A stretch of DNA of 64,000 bases from positions 1,178,001 through 1,242,000 of the forward strand of contig NZ_PYJQ01000009.1 in the NCBI RefSeq assembly GCF_003024605.1, written 5' to 3'. Source of the stretch: Rhizobium sp. JAB6 (GTDB lineage Bacteria; Pseudomonadota; Alphaproteobacteria; Rhizobiales; Rhizobiaceae). The position numbers were made by a program, and so were the translations under genes. The notes below the pieces were generated by a model, which did not search any database, was not told the DNA's origin, and was given only the letters and a program-made list of their open reading frames with translations. Below, in pieces: positions 35,931 through 45,011 of the stretch (the stretch's first letter is position 1; each line of letters starts with the position of its first letter).

Positions 35931-36605
35931 TTATCTCTTGTTGCGGACAAGTTGTATCAATTCCGGCATCGCGTCAAACACGACTTCCGGCGAAAGCTGC
36001 TCCAACTCCGCCCGGTAGCTCGGCGAATGAGCATGCGATCCGCCGGTAAAGGCGAACACCGTCATGCCGGCGGCGCGCGCCGCCGTAATCCCCGCCGGAC
36101 TGTCTTCGACGACGATGCATTCCTTCGGCGCCACACCCATTTTTTCGGCCGCATAAAGAAAGAGATCCGGCGCCGGCTTGCCGCGTTTCACCATGCTGGC
36201 GCTGAAGATATTCGGCTCCAGCCTGTCGAGGAGACCGGTCACGCCGAGCGAGAGGCGGATGCGCTCCAGCTGGCTGGACGAGGCAACGCAACGCGGCAGC
36301 GGAAGCACATCCAGCGTCGCGGCGATCCCTTCGATCGGCTTCAGCTCGTGTTTGAAGCGCTCGTAGAGATCGTTGCGGATGCGATCGAGAAACGCCTGGT
36401 CGATAAAGACGTCGAATTCCGTCTGCATCGTATCGACGAGCGTCGCCAGGCTCTTGCCCAGGAAGCGGCTATAGACATCCTCCTCGCTCATCTTCACCCC
36501 GACATCATGCATCGCCTGGATGAGCACGCTGACCGACAGCGGCTCGCTGTCGACAAGCACACCATCGCAATCGAAGATTACGAGCCCTGTTCCCGCATCC
36601 GCCAT
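35931..36605 (-). CDS. HAD-family phosphatase (beta-phosphoglucomutase-like subgroup)
   Basis: A 224-residue HAD hydrolase. The catalytic motif I is FDCDGVLVDSEP, with nucleophile Asp and acid Asp two residues later; SSSQLERI is motif II and KPAPDLFLYAAEKMG then VEDSPAGI are motifs III and IV. The start at ATG 36605 could alternatively be the adjacent GTG 36608. It lies between mtlK and the FGGY kinase gene. It may recycle a dead-end sugar phosphate, as suggested for such genes in polyol loci. Confidence 0.87.
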   Translation of the reverse strand: MADAGTGLVIFDCDGVLVDSEPLSVSVLIQAMHDVGVKMSEEDVYSRFLGKSLATLVDTMQTEFDVFIDQAFLDRIRNDLYERFKHELKPIEGIAATLDVLPLPRCVASSSQLERIRLSLGVTGLLDRLEPNIFSASMVKRGKPAPDLFLYAAEKMGVAPKECIVVEDSPAGITAARAAGMTVFAFTGGSHAHSPSYRAELEQLSPEVVFDAMPELIQLVRNKR

Positions 36606-36670
36606 CACAGATCCAACCTGAATTCTATTCGTAGTCCCGCCCTATCCGAAACACCGGCAAGACAATGGAA

Positions 36671-36700
36671 AACGGCCGGAACAGGAGAAGTCCGGCCGTT
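36671..36700 (-). terminator. Hairpin after the polyol dehydrogenase gene
   Basis: AACGGCCGGA (36671-36680) pairs perfectly with TCCGGCCGTT (36691-36700). On the minus strand the stem runs into TTTTCC. It lies six bases after the mtlK-like stop and may reduce read-through into the HAD and kinase genes. Confidence 0.7.
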
Positions 36701-36706
36701 CGAAAA

Positions 36707-38188
36707 TCATTCCGCGAGTTTGTTGTCCAAGTATAGCTGCAGGGTGACGCGGGTACCCTTTTCCCACAGCGTTTTCAGTGCATGCGCGAAGCGCTTGCGG
36801 AAGAGATCGGATTTGGCGACTTCGCCGAAGATGTCGTCGAACACCAGGAAAGCATTCGGATCGTCCTTCGCCTTGAGTGCCGCTTCATGCAGCCGGTCGG
36901 CGCTGGTGTCGTTGAAGGCGATCTCCTTGCCGCTGTCGCTCTTACCGGCGAAGTAGCGGCACCACAGCGCCGAGACGAGCGACAGGCCGACGATATCCTC
37001 GCCGCGGCGAAGACGATCGGCCGTCGATGGCAGGATGAATTTCGGCTGGCGATTGGAGCCGTCCTGAGCCAGGCGCGGTATGGTGTCGGCAATCTTCGGA
37101 TTGGAGAAACGCCGTTCGATCAGCTTGAAATAATCCGCAAGCACCGTATTCGGCACCGGCGGGATGACGGGGATGATCTCGTCATTTTCAAGTTTGGCGA
37201 GGAAGGCGCGGATCAGCGGCTCTTCCATGGCCTCATGCACGAAATGGATATCCATCAGAGCCGCCGGATAGGCAATTGCCGCATGGCCGCCGTTGAGGAT
37301 GCGGATCTTCATGTGCTCATAGGGCGTGACATCGGGCACGAAGGTCACGCCGACCTTTTCCAGCGCCGGTCGTCCGGCAGGGAAATTATCTTCCAGCACC
37401 CATTGCTTGAACTCTTCGCAATAGACCGGCCAGTTGTCCTCGATATCGAAAGCTTCTTTGAGCAAGTCGATTTCGCGCGCACCCGTTGCAGGTGTGATGC
37501 GGTCCACCATGCCGTTCGGGAAGGCGACATTCGCGGCAATCCAGTCGGCAAAGGCCGGATCGGACAGCTTCGCCGTACCGACGACGGCGGCTTTGGTGAC
37601 GCCGCCATTATGGGGAATGTTATCGCAGGACATGACGGTGAAAGGCTGCAGGCCGGCGGCGCGCCGCGCCTGGAGGCCGGCCACGATCAGCCCGAACACC
37701 GTCTTCGGCGTATCCGGATTCTGTCCGTCGGCAACGATCGCCGGATGGGCGGGGTTGAACTTGCCCGAGGCATCGATGAAGTAGCCACCCTCGGTGATCG
37801 TCATCGACACGATGCGGATCGCGGGATCGGCAAACTTGGCGATGATGGCCTTGGCATCGCCGACAGGAAGGATATCGATCATGGGCGCGGTCACGCGCGC
37901 AGCCGTGCGATTATTGTCCTGCTCGACGACGGTCGTCAGGAAATCCTGAGCGGCAAGCTTTTCCCGCATGGCCGCATCGGACGGCAGCACGCCGGCGCCG
38001 ATGATCGCCCAGTCGTGATTCTGGCCGGCATTGAAAAGATCGTCGAGATAGACGGCCTGATGGGCGCGATGGAAATTGCCGACACCGAAATGCACGATGC
38101 CCGCCGAAAGCGACTTCCGGTCATAGGCAGGAATGGCCGCTTTTGCCGCCGCCTGCTGGAGAGTTGCGAGCGATAATTTGCACGTCAT
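36707..38188 (-). CDS. mtlK: Mannitol/polyol 2-dehydrogenase
   Basis: The 493-residue member of the long-chain polyol-specific dehydrogenase family oxidises mannitol, arabitol or a similar polyol to the ketose with NAD. The coenzyme-binding segment GVGNFHRAHQAVYLDDL lies at residues 34-50; the catalytic Lys-X4-Asn-X2-His segment falls in RILNGGHAAIAYPAA. It follows the transport genes of the locus and precedes the HAD and kinase genes. No smoS-type sorbitol dehydrogenase gene is present here, so this single enzyme must handle the imported polyols. Confidence 0.92.
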   Translation of the reverse strand: MTCKLSLATLQQAAAKAAIPAYDRKSLSAGIVHFGVGNFHRAHQAVYLDDLFNAGQNHDWAIIGAGVLPSDAAMREKLAAQDFLTTVVEQDNNRTAARVTAPMIDILPVGDAKAIIAKFADPAIRIVSMTITEGGYFIDASGKFNPAHPAIVADGQNPDTPKTVFGLIVAGLQARRAAGLQPFTVMSCDNIPHNGGVTKAAVVGTAKLSDPAFADWIAANVAFPNGMVDRITPATGAREIDLLKEAFDIEDNWPVYCEEFKQWVLEDNFPAGRPALEKVGVTFVPDVTPYEHMKIRILNGGHAAIAYPAALMDIHFVHEAMEEPLIRAFLAKLENDEIIPVIPPVPNTVLADYFKLIERRFSNPKIADTIPRLAQDGSNRQPKFILPSTADRLRRGEDIVGLSLVSALWCRYFAGKSDSGKEIAFNDTSADRLHEAALKAKDDPNAFLVFDDIFGEVAKSDLFRKRFAHALKTLWEKGTRVTLQLYLDNKLAE

Positions 38189-38330
38189 GTCTCTGGTCCT
38201 TCTAAAGGTCTTTGGCTCCGGGGGCTGGGGGACCGCGCCGGCTGGTATGCTTGCCCGCCCGCAAGGATCGATCGATGCGGACGAGAGAAATGTACGTTGA
38301 GCGTGCGCCGATCGCGCACGGCCAACGTCT

Positions 38331-39335
38331 TCAGGCTGCGATCGCCATTCCCTCGGCGTTGAACCGATGGATATGCGCCCTGTCGGGCGTGAGGTAGACG
38401 GTATCGCCGGCGCGGGCCGGAAAATCGCCGGAGCCGCGTGCCGTCACCGTGCCGATCCCGTCGACATCGATATGCAGGAAGGTATCGGAGCCGAGATGCT
38501 CGGCCACGAGCACCTTGCCTTGCCAGTCGCCCGAGGTGGTGGACAGCACCATATGCTCCGGGCGCACGCCGATCGTGTCGCCGCCGAGGCTCTGGGCATA
38601 GGCGCCCTTGACGAAATTCATCTTCGGCGAGCCGATGAAGCCGGCGACGAAGAGATTGCGCGGGCTGCGATAGAGTTCCAGCGGCGAGCCGACCTGCTCG
38701 ATATTGCCGCGATTAAGCACGACGATCTTGTCCGCCATGGTCATGGCCTCGACCTGATCGTGCGTCACGTAGACCATCGTCGTCTTCAGCTGCTGATGCA
38801 GCTCGCTGATTTCGAGGCGCATGTTGACGCGCAATGCCGCGTCGAGGTTCGACAAGGGCTCGTCGAACAGGAAGGCTGCCGGCTGGCGCACGATGGCGCG
38901 GCCGATGGCGACACGCTGGCGCTGACCGCCGGACAGCTGGCGCGGCTTGCGGTCCAGATAATCGGTCAGGTTCAGGACGCGCGCGGCGTCTTCGACCTTC
39001 CTATCGATTTCCGCCTGCGGCATGCTGGCCATCTTCAGCGGAAAGGCGATGTTCTTGCGCACGCTCATATGCGGATAGAGCGCATAGGACTGGAACACCA
39101 TGGCCAGGCGGCGTTCGGACGGCGCGCTCTGCGTGGCGTCCTTGCCGTCGATCACGATCTTGCCGCCGGATACATCCTCGAGGCCGGCGATCAGACGCAG
39201 GAGCGTGGACTTGCCACAGCCCGATGGGCCGACGAAGACGACGAACTCGCCATCCTTGATCTCTAGATCGATCGACGGAATGACCTTGGCTTCGCCGAAG
39301 ACCTTCGAGACTTTTTGAAGGGTAATGCTGCCCAT
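38331..39335 (-). CDS. smoK: Polyol ABC transporter ATPase (UgpC/MalK-type)
   Basis: A 334-residue ATPase with Walker [10 protein letters not shown] (about 36-44), signature [15 protein letters not shown], Walker [13 protein letters not shown] and a C-terminal OB/TOBE regulatory domain with IGVRPEHM. It energises the importer encoded by the three genes at 39355-42521. It is separated from the upstream permease by 19 bp and from mtlK by 142 bp. Confidence 0.92.
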   Translation of the reverse strand: MGSITLQKVSKVFGEAKVIPSIDLEIKDGEFVVFVGPSGCGKSTLLRLIAGLEDVSGGKIVIDGKDATQSAPSERRLAMVFQSYALYPHMSVRKNIAFPLKMASMPQAEIDRKVEDAARVLNLTDYLDRKPRQLSGGQRQRVAIGRAIVRQPAAFLFDEPLSNLDAALRVNMRLEISELHQQLKTTMVYVTHDQVEAMTMADKIVVLNRGNIEQVGSPLELYRSPRNLFVAGFIGSPKMNFVKGAYAQSLGGDTIGVRPEHMVLSTTSGDWQGKVLVAEHLGSDTFLHIDVDGIGTVTARGSGDFPARAGDTVYLTPDRAHIHRFNAEGMAIAA

Positions 39336-39354
39336 GTTTCTCTCCCTGGAGTCT

Positions 39355-40185
39355 TTATTTGACCGCGCCGAAGGTCAGGCCGCGGACGAGTTGCTTTTGG
39401 CTGAACCAGCCGAGAATGAGAATCGGAGCGATCGCCATGGTCGAAGCCGCCGAAAGCTTGGCATAGAACAATCCCTCGGGGCTGGAATAGGAGGCGATGA
39501 AGGTCGTCAGCGGCGCCGCGTTCGACGTGCTGAGATTGAGCGTCCAGAAGGCCTCGTTCCAGGCAAGGATGATGTTGAGCAGCAGCGTCGACGCAATGCC
39601 CGGAATGGCCATCGGCGTCAGCACATAAACGATTTCCTTCATCAGGCTGGCGCCATCCATGCGGGCTGCTTCGAGAATCTCGCCGGGAATTTCCTTGAAA
39701 TAGGTGTAGAGCATCCAGACGATGATCGGCAGGTCGATCAGCGTCAGCACCGCCACCAGTCCGATACGGCTGTCGAGCAGGCCGCTGTTGCGGAAGATCA
39801 GATAGATCGGGATCAGCGCGCCGACGGGCGGCATCATCTTGGTCGACAGCATCCACATCAGCACATCTTTCGTGCGCTTGGTCGGCGAAAAGGCCATGGC
39901 CCAGGCGGCGGGAATGGCGATGATGAGGCCGAGGATCGTCGAGCCGAATGCGATGATGACCGAATTGAAGAAATGCAGGAAATAATCGGAACGCGCCTGC
40001 ACCTCGGAATAGTTTTCCGTCGTCCAGTGGAAGAAGAGCAGCTGCGGCGGTGTCGCCACCGCATCGCCTTCCGTCTTGAAGCTGGTCAGCAGCGTCCACA
40101 GGATCGGGAAGAAGATCAGGATGGCGATCGCCCAGGCGACGACGGAGACGACGACCTTGCGACGGGTAGAAACGCTGCGAGCCAT
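39355..40185 (-). CDS. smoG: Polyol ABC transporter permease (MalG-type)
   Basis: The 276-residue permease has six helices and the EAA loop [20 protein letters not shown]. The start [10 protein letters not shown] at 40185 begins one base after the preceding permease stop codon. Longer upstream frames overlap that permease and are not used. Confidence 0.92.
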   Translation of the reverse strand: MARSVSTRRKVVVSVVAWAIAILIFFPILWTLLTSFKTEGDAVATPPQLLFFHWTTENYSEVQARSDYFLHFFNSVIIAFGSTILGLIIAIPAAWAMAFSPTKRTKDVLMWMLSTKMMPPVGALIPIYLIFRNSGLLDSRIGLVAVLTLIDLPIIVWMLYTYFKEIPGEILEAARMDGASLMKEIVYVLTPMAIPGIASTLLLNIILAWNEAFWTLNLSTSNAAPLTTFIASYSSPEGLFYAKLSAASTMAIAPILILGWFSQKQLVRGLTFGAVK

Positions 40186-40186
40186 C

Positions 40187-41059
40187 TTACGCCTCCAGAT
40201 TCTTGCCGACGATGCGGACGAGAAAGATTGCGACGATATTGGCAAGAACCACCGCCACGATACCGCCGGCGGACGCGCCGCCGATGTCGAACTGCAGCAG
40301 AGCCTGCGAATAAATGAGATAGGTGAGATTCGTGCTGTCCGTTCCCGGACCGCCATTGGTCGTAACCAGGATTTCCGCGAAGACGGAGAGCAGGAAGATC
40401 GTCTCGATCAGGATGACGACGGTAATCGCGCGGGCCATGTGCGGCAGAACGATGTAGATGAGGCGCGAGAAGAAGCCGGCGCCGTCCATTTCGGCCGCTT
40501 CCTTCTGCTCCTCGTCCAGCGACTGCAAGGCCGTCAGCATGATCAGCGTCGCAAAGGGCAGCCACTGCCAGGCAACGATGATGACGATCGAAAACAGTGG
40601 CACGCTAGCCAGCCAGTCGATCGGCTGAAGGCCGACCAATTTGAAAAGATAGGCAAAGAGCCCGTTGACCGGGTTCATGAACATGTTCTTCCAGACCAGC
40701 GCCGCAACCGTGGGCATGACGAAGAACGGCGCTATCACCAGGATGCGCACGATCCCTTGGCCGAACATCGGCTGATCCAGAAGAAGCGCGAGCGCGATGC
40801 CGCCGACGATCGTGATGACGAGCACGCCTCCGACCAGCACGAGCGTATTCATCAAAGCGCCAAAGAAGGCCGGATCCGTGAGAAAGAACTCGTAGTTCGT
40901 AAAGCCGATAAAATCCGGCGGCACAGGATTCAGGAGATTGTAGTTCAGCGTCGAGAAATAGATCGTCATCACGAGCGGGACGATCATCCACGCAAAGAGG
41001 AGCAGAACCGAAGGCGCCATCATGATGCGCGCGGTGGAACGGGTGTGCAACGTTGCCAT
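40187..41059 (-). CDS. smoF: Polyol ABC transporter permease (MalF-type)
   Basis: The 290-residue permease partner has six helices and an EAA-loop sequence EAAEMDGAGFFSRLIYIVLP. The start at 41059 (MATLHTRS) is preceded by GGTCCTTGCT. A pair of hairpins separates it from the binding-protein gene. Confidence 0.92.
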   Translation of the reverse strand: MATLHTRSTARIMMAPSVLLLFAWMIVPLVMTIYFSTLNYNLLNPVPPDFIGFTNYEFFLTDPAFFGALMNTLVLVGGVLVITIVGGIALALLLDQPMFGQGIVRILVIAPFFVMPTVAALVWKNMFMNPVNGLFAYLFKLVGLQPIDWLASVPLFSIVIIVAWQWLPFATLIMLTALQSLDEEQKEAAEMDGAGFFSRLIYIVLPHMARAITVVILIETIFLLSVFAEILVTTNGGPGTDSTNLTYLIYSQALLQFDIGGASAGGIVAVVLANIVAIFLVRIVGKNLEA

Positions 41060-41112
41060 AGCAAGGACCGACCTATCTTTAAGCAGGGAGAGGTGACCGC
41101 GGACCGGCTGAA

Positions 41113-41151
41113 ACAAAAGGGCCGCCAAGGGCAGTTCGGCGCTCGGCGGCC
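41113..41151 (-). terminator. Partial terminator hairpin between smoE and smoF
   Basis: GGCCGCC (41120-41126) pairs with GGCGGCC (41145-41151). On the minus strand it is followed by CTTTTGTTTC. It could end a fraction of transcripts after the binding-protein gene. Confidence 0.65.
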
Positions 41152-41155
41152 TAGA

Positions 41156-41189
41156 GGAAAGCAGTGCTCGAGAGGGGGCACTGCTTTCC
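41156..41189 (-). terminator. Strong hairpin directly after smoE
   Basis: GGAAAGCAGTGC (41156-41167) and GCACTGCTTTCC (41178-41189) form a perfect 12-bp stem with a 10-base loop, 15 bp after the smoE stop. It has no U-tract of its own, so it may protect the smoE mRNA from 3' decay. Confidence 0.7.
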
Positions 41190-41204
41190 GATCGGTTCGA
41201 AGAC

Positions 41205-42521
41205 TTACTTCGGGTAGCCGGCCTTCTTCATTTCGCGGGTGGTGAGCTGCTGCGAAGCCTTGAGAGCCTGATCGACCGAGATCTGGCCGGCGAGAGCGGC
41301 CGAGAACTGCTGGCCGACGGCCGTGCCGATACCCTGGAATTCAGGAATGGCAACGAACTGGACGCCGACATAGGGAACCGGCTTGACGGTCGGATGGGTC
41401 GGATCGGCCGAGTTGATCGAGTCGAGCGTCATCTTGGCGAAAGGTGCTGCCTTCTGGTAGTCCGCATTCGCATAGAGCGAGGTGCGGGTGCCGGGAGGTG
41501 CGTTCAGCCAGCCTTCCTTCTGAGCGACGAGATTGGTGTAGTCCTTGCTCGTTGCCCAGGAGATGAACTTTTCAGCAGCTTCCATCTTCTTCGATGACGC
41601 CGGGATGGCAAGGTTCCATGCCCAGAGCCAGTTGCCGCGCTTGCCGAGGCCCTTGTCCGGGGCCAGTGCGAAGCCAACCTTGTCGGCAACCTTCGACTGC
41701 TTCGGATCGGAAACGAAGGAGGCGGCAACCGTCGCGTCGATCCACATGCCGCACTTGCCGGTCTGGAACAGCGAGAGGTTTTCGTTGAAGCCGTTGGACG
41801 AAGCGCCCGGAGGGCCGGCGTCCTTCATCAGCTTGACGTAGAAGTCGAGCGTGTCCTTCCATTCGGGCTGGTCAAATTGTGCATTCCACTGCTCGTCGAA
41901 CCAGCGCGCGCCGAACGAGTTCGACATCGCCGTCAGGAATGCCATGTTCTCGCCCCAGCCCGCCTTGCCTCGAAGGCAGATGCCGTAGACTTCATGATCC
42001 TTGTCGGTGATCTTGCGGGCAGCATCGGCGATGAAATCCCAGGTCGGCGCATCCGGCATCTTGAGGCCGGCCTTCTCGAACAGGTCCTTGCGATACATGA
42101 CCATCGAGCTTTCGCCGTAGAACGGTGCTGCGTAGAGCTTGCCGTCGGTGGTCAGGCCGCTGCGAATGGCCGGGAGAAGGTCATCCACATCGTAGTTCTT
42201 GTCGGCGGACAGCTTGTCGAGCGAGGCAAGCCAGCCGAGCTTGCTCCAGATCGGCACTTCATAGGTGCCGATGGTGAGCACGTCATATTGGCCTGCCTTG
42301 GTCGCGATGTCGGTCGTAACCTTCTGGCGCAATACGTTTTCTTCAAGCGTGACCCATTGCAGGTCGATGCCGGGGTTCTTGGCTTTGAAATCGTCCGTCA
42401 GCTTCTGCATACGGACCATGTCGCCGTTGTTGACAGTCGCAATCGTGAGGGTTTCGGCAGACGCCAGGCCAGCAAACATCAGAGCCGAGCAAGCGCCCAG
42501 CAGTAAAGTTTTCAATTTCAT
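41205..42521 (-). CDS. smoE: Polyol ABC transporter substrate-binding protein
   Basis: The 438-residue periplasmic binding protein has a Sec signal peptide (MKLKTLLLGACSALMFAGLA, cleaved after ASA). The mature part is of the family 1 (maltose/sorbitol-type) extracellular solute-binding fold, with the WLASLDKLSADKNYDVDDLL and YGESSMVMYRKDLFEKAGLK segments. It is the first transport gene of the locus, followed by two hairpins. The polyol specificity is inferred from the mtlK and smo context. Confidence 0.92.
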   Translation of the reverse strand: MKLKTLLLGACSALMFAGLASAETLTIATVNNGDMVRMQKLTDDFKAKNPGIDLQWVTLEENVLRQKVTTDIATKAGQYDVLTIGTYEVPIWSKLGWLASLDKLSADKNYDVDDLLPAIRSGLTTDGKLYAAPFYGESSMVMYRKDLFEKAGLKMPDAPTWDFIADAARKITDKDHEVYGICLRGKAGWGENMAFLTAMSNSFGARWFDEQWNAQFDQPEWKDTLDFYVKLMKDAGPPGASSNGFNENLSLFQTGKCGMWIDATVAASFVSDPKQSKVADKVGFALAPDKGLGKRGNWLWAWNLAIPASSKKMEAAEKFISWATSKDYTNLVAQKEGWLNAPPGTRTSLYANADYQKAAPFAKMTLDSINSADPTHPTVKPVPYVGVQFVAIPEFQGIGTAVGQQFSAALAGQISVDQALKASQQLTTREMKKAGYPK

Positions 42522-42544
42522 ATCTTCCTCCCAGAAGACTAAAA

Positions 42545-42562
42545 TGAGCATTCGCTTTGCTC
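42545..42562. promoter_or_regulatory. Half-site pair TGAGCA/TTTGCTC before smoE
   Basis: TGAGCA (42545-42550) and TTTGCTC (42556-42562) face each other 24 bp upstream of the smoE start. Another GAGCAA copy is at 42622-42627, and a symmetric pair is at 42660-42684. A repeated GAGCA half-site around the smoE promoter suggests regulator binding, most simply by SmoC. Confidence 0.45.
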
Positions 42563-42659
42563 GTGGGCAATTACTCACTCCTTGCGGCAAAATGTCAAGG
42601 CAGATTCGTTGCTGCATTGCCGAGCAAGGAGCCTATCCTTTTGTTTCCATAAGGGAAAT

Positions 42660-42684
42660 TTTTTGCTCAGGCTTTGAGCAAAAA
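42660..42684. promoter_or_regulatory. Palindrome at the smoC stop codon
   Basis: TTTTTGCTCA (42660-42669) and TGAGCAAAAA (42675-42684) are perfect 10-bp arms with a 5-base loop. The stop codon of smoC lies inside it. It may be an operator (half-site GAGCAA is repeated nearby) or a hairpin 3' end; the T-run is on the 5' side, so it is not a classic terminator. Confidence 0.5.
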
Positions 42685-43620
42685 TTCGGCCACTGCCTCG
42701 TCGGTGATCAAACCATTGATCTGGCCGCCGACAACAGCAGCCTTGATTGCCTGGAATTTACGCCGTCCCTTGGCGATTCCGATGACGCTACAGGTATCGC
42801 GTGACGGCAGGGGCGCACTGGCGACGCGTTCATTGACATCGTTCGGCATGAGCTTGCCATTGCCATCGAAAACCCATCCGCAGATCTCGCCCGCGGCGCC
42901 CCGGTCCATCAGCGCCAGCATCTCGTCCTTTTCCAAGAAGCCGTCGAGGCAGAGCGGCGCCTCGACGCCCATCTCACCGACGCCGACGAATGTCACGTCG
43001 GCCTGAGCGCTGATATCGAGCGTCGAGCGCACCAGCGCCTGCGCATGCAACAGCTCGCGCTCCTCCGCGGAAGACACCAGTACCGGCAGCGGCATCGGAA
43101 AGTGCCGCGCCTTGACGACATCGGCCATGCTGAAGATGACGTTGTAATAGGCGGCCGAACCGTCGGGGCCGATATTGCCCGTGAGCGACACAACCCGATG
43201 CTGCAGACATTCGATCGCCGGCAGTTGATCGACCGCGGCCTTCAGCGTGCGCCCCGTGCCGATCGCCAGCACGATCGGGTCGGCCCGCCGCAGCCAGCGT
43301 TCGATTTCGGCTGCACCGGCTTCGGCGATGCCGATGGTGGAGGATGTGCTGTCCGGATCGCTCGGCACGACATCGACATGCCGCAGGTTGAATTTCTTCT
43401 TGAGCGCTGCCGCATATTCCAGACAGGCGGCGATCGGATGATCCAGCCGGACCTTGATCAGCCGCTCCGCGACGGCAAGCGACACCAGCCGCTGGGCCGA
43501 CTGCCGGGATATTCCCATCGCGACGGCGATTTCGTCCTGCGTCCGGCCGGCGACATAATAGAGCCAACCGGCTCGCGCCGCATCGTCAAGCCGCCCCTGG
43601 GAATCCAGCTTTCTCGCCAT
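42667..43620 (-). CDS. smoC: SorC/DeoR-type regulator of the polyol operon
   Basis: A 317-residue regulator with an N-terminal HTH (GRTQDEIAVAMGISRQSAQR, about residues 25-44) and a SorC sugar-binding domain (LAIGTGRTLKAAVDQLP, VVSLTGNIGPDGSAAYYN). AAAGGAAGGCG directly precedes the ATG at 43620. It is positioned like S. meliloti smoC, upstream of the transporter genes, and probably represses them. The ligand is likely a polyol or ketose. Confidence 0.9.
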   Translation of the reverse strand: MARKLDSQGRLDDAARAGWLYYVAGRTQDEIAVAMGISRQSAQRLVSLAVAERLIKVRLDHPIAACLEYAAALKKKFNLRHVDVVPSDPDSTSSTIGIAEAGAAEIERWLRRADPIVLAIGTGRTLKAAVDQLPAIECLQHRVVSLTGNIGPDGSAAYYNVIFSMADVVKARHFPMPLPVLVSSAEERELLHAQALVRSTLDISAQADVTFVGVGEMGVEAPLCLDGFLEKDEMLALMDRGAAGEICGWVFDGNGKLMPNDVNERVASAPLPSRDTCSVIGIAKGRRKFQAIKAAVVGGQINGLITDEAVAEFLLKA

Positions 43621-43675
43621 CGCCTTCCTTTATCGAAACAGCGCCCTTGCCGCCATCCGGATCAAGAGTGCGGGG

Positions 43676-44131
43676 TCACTCAGCTTCCGGCGGGATGACG
43701 CCCTTGGTCAAGGTGAAACAACCGTAGAAACGGCGCTCACCGGTCTGAATGACGCAAAAAGCATCCTTGGCACGCTCGTAGAAGGCAAAACGCTCGACCG
43801 GCGTCAGCGGCCAATGCTTGCCTTCGGCCTTGTCGATCACGGCCTGGACTTCGCGCTGCACCTGCGGCACCTCATCCGGCGCACCAACCACTTCCATGCG
43901 TGCCGCCGCGTCATCGACGAAGGTATCGAGCGGCATCAGCGACAAGATTGCCGCAACCGCATCGGCGGACGACACATTGTCGATGCGAAGCAGCTCGCCC
44001 AGAACGGTCTGGCTGGCCACCGATTCAGCGGGGAAATTCGTATCGACGACGGCGAGCATATCGCCATGCCCCATGGATTTGAGTGCGTAGAGTACATCCG
44101 CATTCAACAGCGGCGAAATTCCCTTCAGCAT
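43676..44131 (-). CDS. fucU: RbsD/FucU-family sugar mutarotase
   Basis: The 151-residue protein has the FucU hallmark SMGHGDMLAVVDTNFPAES with catalytic His22. Family members interconvert anomers of L-fucose or ribose, helping flux into catabolism. GGAGGA lies nine bases before the ATG at 44131. It is the first gene of the minus-strand polyol series, 55 bp before smoC. This placement is odd because polyols have no ring anomers; see the finding. Confidence 0.9.
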   Translation of the reverse strand: MLKGISPLLNADVLYALKSMGHGDMLAVVDTNFPAESVASQTVLGELLRIDNVSSADAVAAILSLMPLDTFVDDAAARMEVVGAPDEVPQVQREVQAVIDKAEGKHWPLTPVERFAFYERAKDAFCVIQTGERRFYGCFTLTKGVIPPEAE

Positions 44132-44293
44132 GACCGATATCCTCCGATAGCCTGTGGCGGCAACCGTGCCGCTTCGTTCTTCGCGCAAACAAGTAACCAT
44201 CACGTTTCTGTCTGTCCATAGGTCCCGGGAACGTTTTCGATGCGTCGGCGAACCATGAACTGTGTATCCAGCCATGGCTTATTTCAGCCGTTA

Positions 44294-44322
44294 TTGACCC
44301 GATAGGTTCGTCGGCATTAACT
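44294..44322 (+). promoter_or_regulatory. Possible promoter of the two-component operon
   Basis: TTGACC (44294-44299), a 17-bp spacer and TTAACT (44317-44322) point toward the response regulator, starting 30 bp before its start. Confidence 0.35.
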
Positions 44323-44351
44323 GAAGTACGTTCAACGGTTGAGAGGTGCAG

Positions 44352-45011
44352 GTGCGCATTCTTGTGGTGGAGGACGACGACACGATCGGCGGCGCGGTTC
44401 GCGACCATATCGCGGCAGGGCCTCATGCCGTGGATTTGGTCAGAAACCTGACCGATGCGGAGGAGGTTACCAGCGCCGTGCAATACGGCCTCATCCTGCT
44501 GGATCTCCAGCTTCCGGATGGCAGCGGCATCGATTTCTTGAAGCAGTTACGCCGCAGGCCGGATGAAACGCCCGTCATCATCATGACGGCACGCGATCAG
44601 ATTTCGGACCGCATCGAAGGCCTGAACAGCGGCGCTGACGATTACCTCGTCAAGCCGTTCAACCTCGGCGAGCTCACGGCCCGGATCCTAGCCGTTGCCC
44701 GGCGTTATGCCGGCAGCCCGCAGCCGACCCTGCGCTTTGACGACCTCGAAATTGACCAGCCACAGCGTCGCGTCAAGCTGGCGGGCAGGGATGTGATTCT
44801 GACGGGCCGGGAATGGGCCGTGCTCGATCTGCTGATCACCCGGCCGGGCGCCATCGTCTCCAAGGATAAGATAGAGGAAGCGCTCTACGCCTTCGGCTCC
44901 GAGATCGAGAGCAACACGGTGGAGGTTTATGTCAGCCGCCTGCGCAAGAAGATTGGCAAGGACCGCATAAGGACAGCCCGCGGCGTCGGCTATTGCCTGG
45001 GCGACCGATGA
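44352..45011 (+). CDS. OmpR-family response regulator
   Basis: A 219-residue response regulator with a receiver domain (acidic pair Asp8-Asp9, phospho-acceptor Asp51, switch MTARD and Lys in LVKPF) and a winged-helix DNA-binding domain (about residues 125-217, ending in TARGVGYCLG). The start GTG 44352 gives MRILVVEDDD and has GAGAGG five bases upstream; GTG 44346 is an alternative. Its stop overlaps the sensor kinase start (ATGA), so the two are translated together. Confidence 0.92.
   Translation: MRILVVEDDDTIGGAVRDHIAAGPHAVDLVRNLTDAEEVTSAVQYGLILLDLQLPDGSGIDFLKQLRRRPDETPVIIMTARDQISDRIEGLNSGADDYLVKPFNLGELTARILAVARRYAGSPQPTLRFDDLEIDQPQRRVKLAGRDVILTGREWAVLDLLITRPGAIVSKDKIEEALYAFGSEIESNTVEVYVSRLRKKIGKDRIRTARGVGYCLGDR

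Noticed and set aside
42660..42684. Rho-independent terminator of smoC
   Set aside because: The T-run precedes the stem and A's follow it on the minus strand, so no U-tract forms after the hairpin.
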